64,000 bases of DNA from Rhizobium grahamii (GCF_009498215.1 NZ_CP043498.1:434001-498000); one strand, 5' to 3'. Shown: positions 9,809 to 18,662, counted from the first letter of the stretch. The notes: generated by a model from the sequence alone, not told the origin. Translations and numbers: made by a program.

Positions 9809-10738
9809 ATGTCAAGGAGCAAAGGTCGCTTCGCCGCCATGGCGGCCACCGTCTTCGTCGGGGCAATCGCAGCTGTCGCCTGGATGTCACCGGCGCAAGC
9901 ACAGACCCTGGACCGTATCCGCTCCAGCAGCGCGCTGAAGCTCGGCTACGATCCGGATGCGAAGCCATTCTCGTTCGGTGCGGATCAGAGCAAGCCGGAG
10001 GGCTATGCCGTCGCGCTCTGCAACGTGATCGCGGAGAGCGTCAAGAAGCAGCTCAACCTGCCGCAATTGAACGTCGAGTGGGTTTCCCTCGCTGGCGATG
10101 CCAGAACACATGCCGTCAAGGACGGCACGGTCGATCTCCTCTGCGGGGCCGAGCCGGTCACCCTCAGCCGCCGGCAGGAGGTCTCGTTCTCGATCCCGAT
10201 CTTCCCGAGCGGCACGGGCGCGCTGCTCAGCTCCAGTTCGCCCCTGGCGCTGCGCGAGGTCCTGCAATACGGCCAGCCATCGAGCCGGCCAGTCTGGCGC
10301 GGTTCGCCGGCCCGCACGATCCTCGAGCACAAGACGTTCTCGTCGATCGCCGGATCCACGAGCGAACGTTGGCTTTCCGACAGGATCAAGACCTTCCAGC
10401 TAGCCGCCACCGCAACGCCAGTCAGCAACGTCCAGCAGGGGATCGAGCGCGTGCTCGACGGCAGCTCCGCCGTGCTTTTCGGCGATATGCCGCTGCTGAT
10501 GGACGCAGCCGCCCGCAGCAGCGACTCCGGCAACCTCATCGTCCTGCAGCGTCATTTTACCTACGAGCCGCTCGGGCTCGAACTGGCGCGTGGCGACGAG
10601 GATTTCCGGCTCGCGGTGGATCGCGCCCTCAGCCAGATCTACGCCTCGCAGGATTTCCGGGCCTTCTTCACCACTTGGTTCGGCCCGCCTGACGACGCGA
10701 CGGTGACGTTCTTCCGGCAGACGGCTTTGCCGGAATAG
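9809..10738 (+). CDS. Periplasmic amino-acid binding protein (SBP family 3), orphan
   Basis: A 309-residue secreted protein. A signal peptide occupies about residues 1-33, ending near SPAQAQT. The mature part has the family-3 binding-protein layout: LKLGYDPDAKPFSF at the start, DLLCGAEPVTLSRRQEVSFS for the ligand-binding arginine/acid region, and ASQDFRAFFTTWFG at the end. The ATG at 9809 follows GGGGAGGA. No ABC permease or ATPase accompanies it, which is unusual; it closes the potE transcript and is followed by a clear terminator. It may bind a basic amino acid or polyamine, or act as an extracytoplasmic sensor. Confidence 0.8.
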   Translation: MSRSKGRFAAMAATVFVGAIAAVAWMSPAQAQTLDRIRSSSALKLGYDPDAKPFSFGADQSKPEGYAVALCNVIAESVKKQLNLPQLNVEWVSLAGDARTHAVKDGTVDLLCGAEPVTLSRRQEVSFSIPIFPSGTGALLSSSSPLALREVLQYGQPSSRPVWRGSPARTILEHKTFSSIAGSTSERWLSDRIKTFQLAATATPVSNVQQGIERVLDGSSAVLFGDMPLLMDAAARSSDSGNLIVLQRHFTYEPLGLELARGDEDFRLAVDRALSQIYASQDFRAFFTTWFGPPDDATVTFFRQTALPE

Positions 10739-10763
10739 CCTGCGGCTGAGATGCCTTCGGGAG

Positions 10764-10788
10764 CGCGGCACTCTGCCGCGTTCTTTTT
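10764..10788 (+). terminator. Rho-independent terminator after the decarboxylase operon
   Basis: CGCGGCA (10764-10770), a CTC loop and TGCCGCG (10774-10780) form a perfect 7-bp GC-rich stem, followed by TTCTTTTT (10781-10788). It lies 25 bp past the binding-protein stop and probably ends the transcript that starts before 3797. Confidence 0.88.
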
Positions 10789-10944
10789 GCGTCGGGTATC
10801 CGTGCAAATGCCGATCTCGGCCGACGCTGAAGGTCCGAAAGCCCAATTCCTGGGATGATGACTATTTTTACTCGGCCGGGAACGATCCGGTTCCTTAGCG
10901 ATTTCGTATAACTCGGAGGGTTGAGTTTAATGCGGAGCTGATCA

Positions 10945-11181
10945 ATGAGCCGAGAGCGCGGCCGCAGAAAACTGATGCTGAGACTTCCCGACATCAGGCA
11001 TATTCTGGGAAACATCGCCAGTGAACCGCTGGGTGAGATGTTTGAAGCCTATGATCTGGCTGTCGATGCGCTCGATCGTTTCCGGGTCCAGACTCCCCAG
11101 GAACTGCGGCTGATAACGGAATACGAGCAGCTCTGCGAGGAGATAGAGCAGGAAGTGGTCGTCTATTGCACGGGCCGCTGA
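10945..11181 (+). CDS. Small conserved hypothetical protein
   Basis: A 78-residue, charged, probably helical cytoplasmic protein without a signal peptide. The sequence reads as a short basic start (SRERGRRK), an amphipathic region (LPDIRHILGNIASEPL) and an acidic end (EYEQLCEEIEQEVV). GGAGCTG lies before the ATG. It stands alone between the terminator at 10788 and the convergent AI-2E-family gene. I do not recognise a family; compact coding use and the ribosome site support a real gene. Confidence 0.6.
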   Translation: MSRERGRRKLMLRLPDIRHILGNIASEPLGEMFEAYDLAVDALDRFRVQTPQELRLITEYEQLCEEIEQEVVVYCTGR

Positions 11182-11200
11182 AACCGCGGTTCTGAACCGC

Positions 11201-12352
11201 TCAGAGCGGTTGCACGCTTCCCGGTTCGGCGCCAGCCGACGGAGTGGTTTCAAGCGCGGCCGGCGACGGCCAGGCCCAGGCCTTCAACAGTTCGTAGAAG
11301 ACGCTGAGGACAACAGGACCCAGGAACAGGCCGAGAAGGCCGTTTGAAAGCGTCCCCCCGATCACCCCGATGAGGATCACCGGCATCGGCGTCGACAGGC
11401 CCCTCGACATCAGGATCGGCTTCAATATGTTGTCGACGACTGTGATCGGCACGGCGACGATGGTGAAGGCAAGCGCAATGCCTGGTGGCCACGAGAACCA
11501 GACCCAGATCACGATCGGCAGCAGCAGAAGGCCGGGGCCGAGTTGCATGACGCAAAGGATGAATATCACGAAGGTCAGGACCCCGCGCGCCGGAATGTCG
11601 AAGAAGGCGAAGCACAATCCGCAGAGCAGCGTCTGAAGGAAGGCGACGCCGATAACGCCGCGCGACACGTTGCGCACCGTCGCTCCGGCGAGCTTCGCAA
11701 ATCCAACGCCCTTGTCGCCGCCGATCCGGCTCGCCAGATGCTCGACGGCGTTTGCAAGCCGTGCTGATCGCGTCAGAAAGATGCCCGAGAGGATGATCGA
11801 GGCAACGAAGCTCAGCACGCCACCGCCGATCGAGGCAAGCTTTGCAACGATGACGCCGGTGACTTCACGAATGGGCCCCTGGAACTTGACCAGGGTGGAA
11901 GCCAGATCGCCGGCGATCTGGTTCCAGGTATCGTAGATCTTTTGCCCGACGACAGGCCAGTCGCAAACGGACTCCGGCGCCGAGGGGAGCGTGAAATGCT
12001 CGGTCCAAAGCTTGCCCACCAGCCCCTGCAGCCCATCGGCGAAGTTGACGGCAACCAGCGCAAGCGGCGCGATGATCAGAACAAGGCAGCCGACGACGAT
12101 GACGATCGCGGCGATGACAGGTCGGTTTCCGATCAGCCTCGAGATCCCCGCGAACAAGGGAAACAGCGCCACCGCAAGAATGGCGGACCAGATGACGATC
12201 AGCGCAAACGGAGCGATGAGGACGAAAGTCCAATAGGCGAACAGGCCGATGATGCCCAACCGGACGAGATCGCTTACTCTCGCCTCGATCGAGATCTGTC
12301 CGCTTCCGCCTGCCGGCATCGCCTTGTGGCTCGTCTGCTCCACCGTCGTCAT
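11201..12352 (-). CDS. AI-2E family transporter (TqsA/PerM-like)
   Basis: A 383-residue inner-membrane protein with the AI-2E-exporter layout: two N-terminal helices (IGLFAYWTFVLIAPFALIVIW), a soluble middle, and C-terminal helices holding the conserved GVIGGTLSNGLLGLFLGPVVL. Members export autoinducer-2 (TqsA) or act as Na+/Li+ antiporters, so substrate is open. GGGGAGAAGC precedes the ATG. It is the third gene of a leftward unit after sulP and ppk2, 18 bp downstream of ppk2. Confidence 0.85.
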   Translation of the reverse strand: MTTVEQTSHKAMPAGGSGQISIEARVSDLVRLGIIGLFAYWTFVLIAPFALIVIWSAILAVALFPLFAGISRLIGNRPVIAAIVIVVGCLVLIIAPLALVAVNFADGLQGLVGKLWTEHFTLPSAPESVCDWPVVGQKIYDTWNQIAGDLASTLVKFQGPIREVTGVIVAKLASIGGGVLSFVASIILSGIFLTRSARLANAVEHLASRIGGDKGVGFAKLAGATVRNVSRGVIGVAFLQTLLCGLCFAFFDIPARGVLTFVIFILCVMQLGPGLLLLPIVIWVWFSWPPGIALAFTIVAVPITVVDNILKPILMSRGLSTPMPVILIGVIGGTLSNGLLGLFLGPVVLSVFYELLKAWAWPSPAALETTPSAGAEPGSVQPL

Positions 12353-12370
12353 GCTTCTCCCCGGTCGGTC

Positions 12371-13213
12371 CTATGACGTCGTATCGGGAACGACGTGACG
12401 GACGCTGCTGTCTTCGATGTAGTTCGACGGTCGCTTCTGGCGTTTCCCGAGATCGGGCGCGTCAAACTTCACGCGCTCGTAGGGGATGGATTGCAGGATG
12501 TGCGAGATGCAGTTGACGCGCGCGCGCTTCTTGTCGTCCGACGGCACGATCCACCACGGGGCATGGTTGCTATCCGTCATCCGCAGCATCTCGTCGTAGA
12601 CCCGGGTATAGTCCCACCAGCGCTGGTAGGATTCGACATCCATCGGGCTCAGCTTCCACTGCCGCACTGGATCATCGATCCTGCGTCGGAAGCGCCGCTC
12701 CTGTTCTTCCTCGCTGACCGTCAGGAAGTATTTGAGCAGGATCACGCCGCTTTCCACGATCGCCGCTTCAAACCGTGGTGCCAGTTCCAGAAAGCGCTGG
12801 GCCTTCTTGTCGCTGCAGAAGCCCATGACGCGATCGACGCCGGCGCGGTTGTACCAGCTGCGATCGAATATCACCACTTCGCCGGCGGCGGGCAGATGGG
12901 CGATGTAGCGCTGCATGTAGATCTGCGATTTTTCGCGGTCCGTCGGTGCCGGTAAGGCCACGACGCGAAAAACGCGCGGACTAACCTTTTCGGTTATCCG
13001 CTTGATCATGCCACCCTTGCCGGCGGCGTCGCGTCCCTCGAAAATGATCACGACCCTTGCGCCGGATTTCTTCATCCATGCCTGCAGATGCGCTAGTTCC
13101 ACCTGCAATCGAGCGATCTCCTTGTCGTAATCCCACGACTTCTTCTTCTTTTTGTCCTTGCCGCTGCGGCCTGCCTCGCCATTGATTTGCCTGGGCTCGT
13201 AATTCTCGTCCAT
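12371..13213 (-). CDS. ppk2: Polyphosphate kinase 2
   Basis: A 280-residue class I PPK2. The Walker A loop is GRDAAGKGG (residues 60-68), the Walker B/lid segment FDRSWYNR (116-123), and DDPVRQWKLSPMD is the typical C-terminal helix. It moves phosphate between polyphosphate and nucleoside diphosphates, generally making GTP or ATP from polyphosphate. A lysine-rich N-terminal tail (residues 19-25) precedes the core. GGAGGGAGAACC precedes the ATG. It sits 18 bp after sulP and 18 bp before the AI-2E-family gene, so a three-gene transcript is likely. Confidence 0.93.
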   Translation of the reverse strand: MDENYEPRQINGEAGRSGKDKKKKKSWDYDKEIARLQVELAHLQAWMKKSGARVVIIFEGRDAAGKGGMIKRITEKVSPRVFRVVALPAPTDREKSQIYMQRYIAHLPAAGEVVIFDRSWYNRAGVDRVMGFCSDKKAQRFLELAPRFEAAIVESGVILLKYFLTVSEEEQERRFRRRIDDPVRQWKLSPMDVESYQRWWDYTRVYDEMLRMTDSNHAPWWIVPSDDKKRARVNCISHILQSIPYERVKFDAPDLGKRQKRPSNYIEDSSVRHVVPDTTS

Positions 13214-13231
13214 GGTTCTCCCTCCGTGCTG

Positions 13232-14947
13232 CTAAACTGCGCTGCCTGCCGATGCATTGCCGGGCTGGTCGAAGTCTCCGATCAGTGCCCGCAGCGCCTC
13301 TTCTCTGCCGTTGAACAGGTTTTGAGCGCCGATTGCCTTGATGACTCCGGCGCGGGTGAGAAGGCCGCGGCTCTCTTCGCTGAGGTCCGTGATCGCGAAT
13401 GTGATGCTGCGTTTGCCAAGAAGCTCAGCCACGGCATCGAGCGCGGCCGCACCCGTGCTGTCGATCTGCGTGATCGCGCTGGCATCGAGCACAAAGCACC
13501 GGGTGTCCGCGGGAAGGTCTTTTATGACCGAGCTCAGCCGCATGCGAACGTAGTCGGCATTGTAGAACAGGATGTTTCCCTGAATGGCGAAGACGGCGGC
13601 GCGATCGACGGGGCGCGCTTCCGGATGGCGGCCAAGGTCGAAGAAGCCGTGCCGGCCTTCGATCCTGCCAAGCAGTCCGTCGCGCGGGAACATCGTCTGG
13701 CGAAGCAGGTAGACGAGCGTCGCGGCGACCGCGACAATGACGCCGTTGAGCACGCCGAAGCTGATGGCACCCCACATGGCGATCAGCGCGAAGATGAACT
13801 CCATGCGGCTGATGCGCCAGATCTTCCGGAGCTCGTGGACGTCGATGAGGCTGATCGCCGCCATCGCGAGGATTGCGGCAAGGGCCGGAATGGGAAGTAT
13901 CCGCAGCGCGCTGTGCAGGAAGACGAGCGCCGCGATCAGCGTCGCCGCGGAGACGAGGCCGGCTGCCTGGGAGACGCCTCCCGTTGAAAGGTTGATCGCC
14001 GTGCGCGAGTCCGAAACGCTGATCGGGAACGAGCCGAAGAGCCCTGGCGCGATGTTTGCGGCGCCGAGCCCGATCAGCTCCTGATTGGCGTCGACCTCTT
14101 CGCCGGTTCGCGAACCGAAGCTGCGCGCCGCGACGATGCCCGCGCCGAAGCTGACGAGAAAGATCGCGGCAGAGCCGAGTATGATCTTGTCGAGCGGCAT
14201 CTGATGCAGGGCCGGCAGGGAGAAGCTCGGCAGCCCGCTCGGGATGTCGCCGACGACGGCGATGCCGCGTCCTTGGAAGTCGAAAAGGGCCGAGAGCATG
14301 ACCGAGAGGACGACGACGACGACCGGTCCTGGAATCTTGGGGCGGAAGGTCCGGATGATCCAAAGCAATGCAAACATCGCAAGGCCGAGAACGAGCGAGG
14401 GCCAGTGGATCAGGCCGCTCTTGCCGGCGATCTCGACGAGCGGTGGCACCAAGCCGTCGGATTCGATCTTCACCCCGGTAAAGCGGCTGATCTGGCCGAC
14501 GAGGATCGACAGCGACACGCCGGCGAAAAAGCCGACGAGGATGGGTCGCGACAGGAAGCTTGCGAGAACGCCGAGCCGCAGCAGCTTGGCGGCGATGCAG
14601 CAGATGCCGACGCCGAGCGCGAGCGCCGCTGCGATGGCAACGCGGTCAACCGGCGTGCCGGCAGGATAGGCCGCAACGATGGTTCCCATCGCCGCCGCAA
14701 GCACGGTCATCGTGGCCGCATCCGGGCCGACGACGAGGAGCCGTGAGGGGCCGAAGATCGCGTAGGCGATCGGCGCGACGATGCTGGCGTAAATGCCGGT
14801 TTCCGGCGGCAGGCCGGCGATGGCGGGATAGGCGATGGCGCTCGGCAGGCCCACGGCTGCAATCGACAGGCCGGCCGGAATATCGCTCTTCAGCCAATCC
14901 CTGCTGAAACCGCTCAGGCCTCGCAACATCGGAAGACTGCCTATCAC
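13232..14947 (-). CDS. SulP family anion transporter with STAS domain
   Basis: A 571-residue SLC26/SulP protein. The N-terminal membrane part contains GLPSAIAYPAIAGLPPETGIY, the family signature, and about 12-14 helices. The final 120 or so residues form a cytoplasmic STAS domain, with FVLDASAITQIDSTGAAALD as its nucleotide-loop helix. It probably imports sulfate, bicarbonate or a dicarboxylate. A GTG start follows AAGGAG. It heads the sulP-ppk2-AI-2E unit; the cysHDN genes 13 kb away give no direct evidence that sulfate is its substrate. Confidence 0.88.
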   Translation of the reverse strand: MIGSLPMLRGLSGFSRDWLKSDIPAGLSIAAVGLPSAIAYPAIAGLPPETGIYASIVAPIAYAIFGPSRLLVVGPDAATMTVLAAAMGTIVAAYPAGTPVDRVAIAAALALGVGICCIAAKLLRLGVLASFLSRPILVGFFAGVSLSILVGQISRFTGVKIESDGLVPPLVEIAGKSGLIHWPSLVLGLAMFALLWIIRTFRPKIPGPVVVVVLSVMLSALFDFQGRGIAVVGDIPSGLPSFSLPALHQMPLDKIILGSAAIFLVSFGAGIVAARSFGSRTGEEVDANQELIGLGAANIAPGLFGSFPISVSDSRTAINLSTGGVSQAAGLVSAATLIAALVFLHSALRILPIPALAAILAMAAISLIDVHELRKIWRISRMEFIFALIAMWGAISFGVLNGVIVAVAATLVYLLRQTMFPRDGLLGRIEGRHGFFDLGRHPEARPVDRAAVFAIQGNILFYNADYVRMRLSSVIKDLPADTRCFVLDASAITQIDSTGAAALDAVAELLGKRSITFAITDLSEESRGLLTRAGVIKAIGAQNLFNGREEALRALIGDFDQPGNASAGSAV

Positions 14948-14995
14948 CGTGGGCTCCTTATCAACCTGCCATCGATATCCTCGTAATTATCCTGA

Positions 14996-15015
14996 TCCCG
15001 CCCGGATGAGCGGGA
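14996..15015 (-). terminator. Possible hairpin between yibH-like and sulP genes
   Basis: TCCCGC (14996-15001) and GCGGGA (15010-15015) form a 6-bp GC stem with an 8-nt loop in the 81-bp gap after the HlyD-family gene. There is no strong T-run, so it could be a weak terminator or a transcript-end hairpin. Confidence 0.35.
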
Positions 15016-15028
15016 CCAGTCACCCGTG

Positions 15029-16186
15029 TCAGTGTTCAAGGAACACATAGTTCATCCAGCTGCTCATCCGCAAAAGGACCTTGCGGAGAACGGCGACGTG
15101 GTGCCAGTGGTGGGTGTAGACGGCGACCTCGGCGACGACACCGCCTGGCAGCTGGTAGCCCTCGGTACTCTCGAGGAGCTCGATGCTGGCGATTGTCTGG
15201 CCGGGTGCCGCGCGCTCGGGCGATTGCGGGTCGATTAGCGCGCCCGATGGTTGCAACTGGCCCTGTGCCATCACGTCGATGATCCCTTGCACGCGGGCCT
15301 TGAAGATCTTGCCGGGAACCGCCTTGAAAGCCACTTCGGCATCGTCGCCAACATTCACGCGTTGCAGCGAGTTCTGGATGAAGGCTGCGCCGAGCATCTG
15401 ATCCTGGCTGTCGATGAAGACCATGACCGGGCGCAGCGGCAGTGGGTTCGCCATCATCCCGGGACGCAGGAAGACCTGGGTGACGTAGCCGGCGCTGGGG
15501 GCGCGGACCGTCGTTTGATCGAGCTCGTATTGCGCGTTGGCGAGTTCGGCCTGGAGGCGGGCGACGGTGGGGTTGGTGCCGTTGATTTCCGATTCATAGG
15601 CCAGTTTTGCCTGCGTTGCCTGGGCGCGGGCGGTATCGACCGCGGCCTCCGCCGTCAGGTAGATGCCCCTGCGGTTTTCGACTTCGAGTTCTGAGTAGAC
15701 GGCGCCCCTGCCGCTCGACTTCGCATTCTCGTTCGATGCCTGGAATTTCTCGAAAGCCTGCTGCGAACGGTCGCGCGATGCTTCCGCACCAACGACGGCA
15801 GCGTTGGCGGCGTCGAGCGCCGCTTTCAACTGCAGCACCGTCTGCTTGGCCTCGGCGAGCGCCGCCGTTTTCTGGTCGACCGTGAACTGGTAGGGGCGCG
15901 GATCGATGCGGAAGAGAACGTCGCCCTTCTTCAGCGGCGCATTGGGCGTCACTGGCACCTCGATTACCTGGCCACCGACCGTCGGAATGACGGGCGCGGA
16001 GGTGAAGTAGATGCGCGCGTCGCTGGTGTAGGGATGATTGTAGCTCATCAGCAGCAGCAGCGTCCCGATCAGGAAGATGCCGCCGAGAACCGATGTGGCC
16101 AGCGTCCACTGGTTCACCGGAATGCGGAAGATCTTGAAGATCGCGTAGCAGAGCGCGGCATAGGTGAGGATGAGAAGCAGATCCAT
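15029..16186 (-). CDS. HlyD-family membrane fusion protein, YibH/YiaV-like
   Basis: A 385-residue periplasmic adaptor. Two N-terminal hydrophobic helices (LLLILTYAALCYAIFKIF and the following segment) are followed by a biotinyl-lipoyl half-domain (PVIPTVGGQVIEVPV), a long alanine-rich coiled-coil hairpin (about residues 105-205), the second lipoyl half (TVRAPSAGYVTQVFLRPG) and a beta-barrel. It would link an inner-membrane function to the envelope. The two-helix start and the DUF3302 partner match the YibH-YibI and YiaV-YiaW pairs of E. coli. Its ATG overlaps the partner's TGA stop (TGATG). Confidence 0.85.
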   Translation of the reverse strand: MDLLLILTYAALCYAIFKIFRIPVNQWTLATSVLGGIFLIGTLLLLMSYNHPYTSDARIYFTSAPVIPTVGGQVIEVPVTPNAPLKKGDVLFRIDPRPYQFTVDQKTAALAEAKQTVLQLKAALDAANAAVVGAEASRDRSQQAFEKFQASNENAKSSGRGAVYSELEVENRRGIYLTAEAAVDTARAQATQAKLAYESEINGTNPTVARLQAELANAQYELDQTTVRAPSAGYVTQVFLRPGMMANPLPLRPVMVFIDSQDQMLGAAFIQNSLQRVNVGDDAEVAFKAVPGKIFKARVQGIIDVMAQGQLQPSGALIDPQSPERAAPGQTIASIELLESTEGYQLPGGVVAEVAVYTHHWHHVAVLRKVLLRMSSWMNYVFLEH

Positions 16187-16527
16187 CAGGCGGTTTCCTT
16201 CTCCGAGGCCTGTGCCTCAAGCTCGGCGATGCGGCCATGCAGGCGGGCGATTTCAGCGTTGGCTTCCGCAGCCGGCGACAGCTTCCCATCGGTGCGCATG
16301 CCCCAGCCGCGATCCTCGCGGTAGATCGTCGCCCAGATGAAGAGGAACGGCCAAATGGCATGCAGCGTGAAGAGACTGACCCAACCGGCGACATGAATGG
16401 CATCCTGGTGCGGATGGTTTCTGGCCTTCGCCATCAGGTGGGGAATGTCGTGGATGGCGATCACCGCGTAGAACAGCGTGATCACGACGAAGAACAGCAC
16501 GCCCAGTGCAAAATAGTCGAGAAACAC
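16186..16527 (-). CDS. DUF3302 inner-membrane protein, YibI/YiaW-like
   Basis: A 113-residue protein with two helices (FLDYFALGVLFFVVITLFYA and WVSLFTLHAIWPFLFIWATI) and a C-terminal coiled coil rich in Glu and Ala. This is DUF3302. An open frame extends to 16608, but GTG at 16527 is preferred: AGGGAGGAG lies immediately upstream and the hydrophobic family start begins there. It overlaps the HlyD-family gene by one base. Function is unknown; in E. coli such pairs are envelope-related. Confidence 0.85.
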   Translation of the reverse strand: MFLDYFALGVLFFVVITLFYAVIAIHDIPHLMAKARNHPHQDAIHVAGWVSLFTLHAIWPFLFIWATIYREDRGWGMRTDGKLSPAAEANAEIARLHGRIAELEAQASEKETA

Positions 16528-16852
16528 GACTCCTCCCTTCCGGCTTGCTCCAGCCGAGCCATTTTGATCGCGATCGATGCCCCGGATAGTAGCCCCGCTT
16601 CCGCGCAAACGCCCGTAGCATCGCGTAACATCTATCGAGATGCAGACCGGCGGCGGCGCTCCGGCGGCCGTGCCGCGGAGGTGGTGAAGAGGAGGGCAAA
16701 TGATTGCCCGAATGGCGTCGCATGCCCTGCGCGGCAGGCGGATCCGGGGCTTCGAAAGCCGGCTACAGTAGGTTCGTGTATTATACGTCTGCAGCCCAGT
16801 TCGCCTGTTATATAGTTTTCACGTCTGCTGGCGCAGTTTGGCGGGGGCGGAA
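16528..16852. other. Divergent intergenic region, 325 bp, nothing coding seen
   Basis: The region separates the leftward DUF3302 gene from a rightward small gene. Only a direct repeat ACGTCTGC at 16785-16792 and 16821-16828, flanking an AT-rich stretch (TTATATAG), stands out and could mark a promoter. No RNA gene or confident operator was recognised. Confidence 0.4.
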
Positions 16853-17167
16853 ATGGCGTCGGGAGAACGTGGTTCGAGATACATGTCCGCCCTCGGGACG
16901 GCAGAGAAATACTTCCCTGACCAGACAGCGCTGGTGCAGCGGCTATTCTACACAAATGAAGCCTTTCGCAGCATGTGTGAGGATCTCAAGGACGCCGCAC
17001 AGACGCTGGCACACATCGAGCATTTGCCTGAGGCGGTGCGGGAAGAGCGGCGGCAGGAGTATGCGGGCCTGGTCGATGCCTTGTTGACGGAGATGGGCGA
17101 GGCGATCGCCCAGTCCAAGATCGTGACGCTGAGGCGCTCGCCCGGCGCCACGCCGAAACTGCCGTGA
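16853..17167 (+). CDS. Small conserved hypothetical protein upstream of DUF3300 gene
   Basis: A 104-residue soluble protein, mostly helical and acidic (EDLKDAAQTLAHIEHLPEAV, EERRQEYAGLVDALLTEM), with a basic tail. ATG at 16853 follows GGGGGCGG; an alternative ATG at 16883 would give a shorter protein. It is 47 bp upstream of the DUF3300 gene on the same strand and may be cotranscribed. No family is recognised. Confidence 0.6.
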   Translation: MASGERGSRYMSALGTAEKYFPDQTALVQRLFYTNEAFRSMCEDLKDAAQTLAHIEHLPEAVREERRQEYAGLVDALLTEMGEAIAQSKIVTLRRSPGATPKLP

Positions 17168-17214
17168 GGGTACGCATCATTCGACTGATTTGATCCAACG
17201 GAGGTCCATGCGCG

Positions 17215-18609
17215 ATGAAAGCAATTTCCCGCAAACTGCTTGCCGGATTGTCAGCCTTGGCGATTATTGCGCTCCAGCCGACGCTTCCCCTGCATGCCCA
17301 GGCCCCGGCGCCGGCCGCGCCGCCTATCCAGACGGGCAACGACCAGCCAGCCGCGACGCTCCTTTCTGACGACCAGCTGGAAGTGCTGGTGGCGCGCATC
17401 GCGCTCTATCCCGACGAACTGGTGGCCGCGATCTCGGCCGCCTCGCTCTTTCCGGTGCAGATCATAGAGGCGTCCCGTTTCCTTGAGGCGAAGAAGAAGA
17501 ACGCCGACCTCAAGCCAAAAGCCGATTGGGACGGCAGCGTCATCTCGCTGCTGAACTACCCCGACATCGTCAAGATGATGAGCGAAGATCTCGATTGGAC
17601 CCAGCAGCTTGCCGATGCGCTGACCAATCAGCAGAAGGATGTGCTGATCGCCATCCAGCAGCTTCGCGATGAGGCGGTTGCGAAGAACATCATCAAGACC
17701 GACGACAAGGTGACGATCGTCAACGAAAACGACAACATCATCATCAAACCGACCAATCCGGAAAAGATCTACATCCCGCAATATCCGCCGGAGATGCTTT
17801 ATGAACCGACCTATGCGGCGGCTCCGATTTCTTATTATCCCGAGTCCTACGACAATTATTACTATCCGGGCGCAGCCTTCTTTGCCGGCGCGGTAACGGG
17901 GCTTGCCTGGGCCGCGATCGTCAACTGGGACGACTGGGGCGTATGGGGCGGCGGCTGGCGTGGTGGAGACATCGATATCGATTGCAACAATTGTTTGAAC
18001 GACCGCTCCTTCAACGGGAAGATGAAGTGGAACGACGTCGACTGGGCGAACGTGGATCGCAGCAAGCTCAGTATCGGCAAGGATCAATTGAACAAGCTCG
18101 ATCGGTCCGAGATCAGGTCGGGGCTGCAGGCCGACAATCGCAATCAGCTGCGCAACAAGGCATCCGAGATCAACAGGACCGACCGACCGGGTAACCGTGG
18201 CACCGCTGCCCGGGCCGACGACATCCGGAAGAACACCGCCCAGGGGCTGAAGAACAAGTCGCCGGGCAACGCCGCCGCCAATCGCCCGAATGCGGGTGCC
18301 CGTCCCGACACACGGCCCGCGAAGCCATCGGCGGGCAATCGCCCGAACAAGCCGGCACAGAAGGCGGCCAACAGACCGAACAAGCCGCAAATGGCATCAA
18401 GGCCTGATAACCGCGCGCGCCAGCCAAGCGCGCTCGGCAATCCGCAATCCGGCCGTAGGGATGCCGTTGCCTCGAAGCGGGGCGGGCAGAGCATGGGCGG
18501 ACAGCGCCCCGCGGCCCGGGCGCATCACCGACCACCTCCATCCGCTCATCGTGGCGGCGGTGGTGGTCGCGGGGGCGGCGGCGGTGGCCGCGGCGGCGGA
18601 CGCCGATGA
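17215..18609 (+). CDS. DUF3300 secreted protein with Gly/Arg-rich tail
   Basis: A 464-residue exported protein. The signal peptide spans about residues 1-30 (LLAGLSALAIIALQP, then LHAQA). The DUF3300 domain (about 45-260) contains LVARIALYPDELVAAISAAS, LNYPDIVKMMSEDLDWTQQL and the Tyr-rich YNYYYP-like region, then WGGGWRGGDIDIDCNNC. After residue 330 the chain is low-complexity, rich in Asn, Arg, Pro and Ala, ending in a Gly/Arg tract. Function is unknown; it is probably periplasmic or outer-membrane associated. GGAGG lies 10 bp before the ATG. A DUF2950 gene follows 53 bp later, a pairing seen in other genomes. Confidence 0.88.
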   Translation: MKAISRKLLAGLSALAIIALQPTLPLHAQAPAPAAPPIQTGNDQPAATLLSDDQLEVLVARIALYPDELVAAISAASLFPVQIIEASRFLEAKKKNADLKPKADWDGSVISLLNYPDIVKMMSEDLDWTQQLADALTNQQKDVLIAIQQLRDEAVAKNIIKTDDKVTIVNENDNIIIKPTNPEKIYIPQYPPEMLYEPTYAAAPISYYPESYDNYYYPGAAFFAGAVTGLAWAAIVNWDDWGVWGGGWRGGDIDIDCNNCLNDRSFNGKMKWNDVDWANVDRSKLSIGKDQLNKLDRSEIRSGLQADNRNQLRNKASEINRTDRPGNRGTAARADDIRKNTAQGLKNKSPGNAAANRPNAGARPDTRPAKPSAGNRPNKPAQKAANRPNKPQMASRPDNRARQPSALGNPQSGRRDAVASKRGGQSMGGQRPAARAHHRPPPSAHRGGGGGRGGGGGGRGGGRR

Positions 18610-18662
18610 CACCTGATACCGGCAGACCAGCTTACGGACCCAGATCCAGCTTACGGAGTTAG

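Noticed and set aside
7579..9849. 756-codon reverse frame across potE and the second decarboxylase
   Set aside because: It spans two well-supported genes and has the Arg/Asp/His bias of antisense high-GC frames.
10860..10910. EcfG-type (GGAAC ... CGTT) general-stress promoter
   Set aside because: GGAAC and CGTAT are present, but the spacing is about 21 bp and the -10 does not match.
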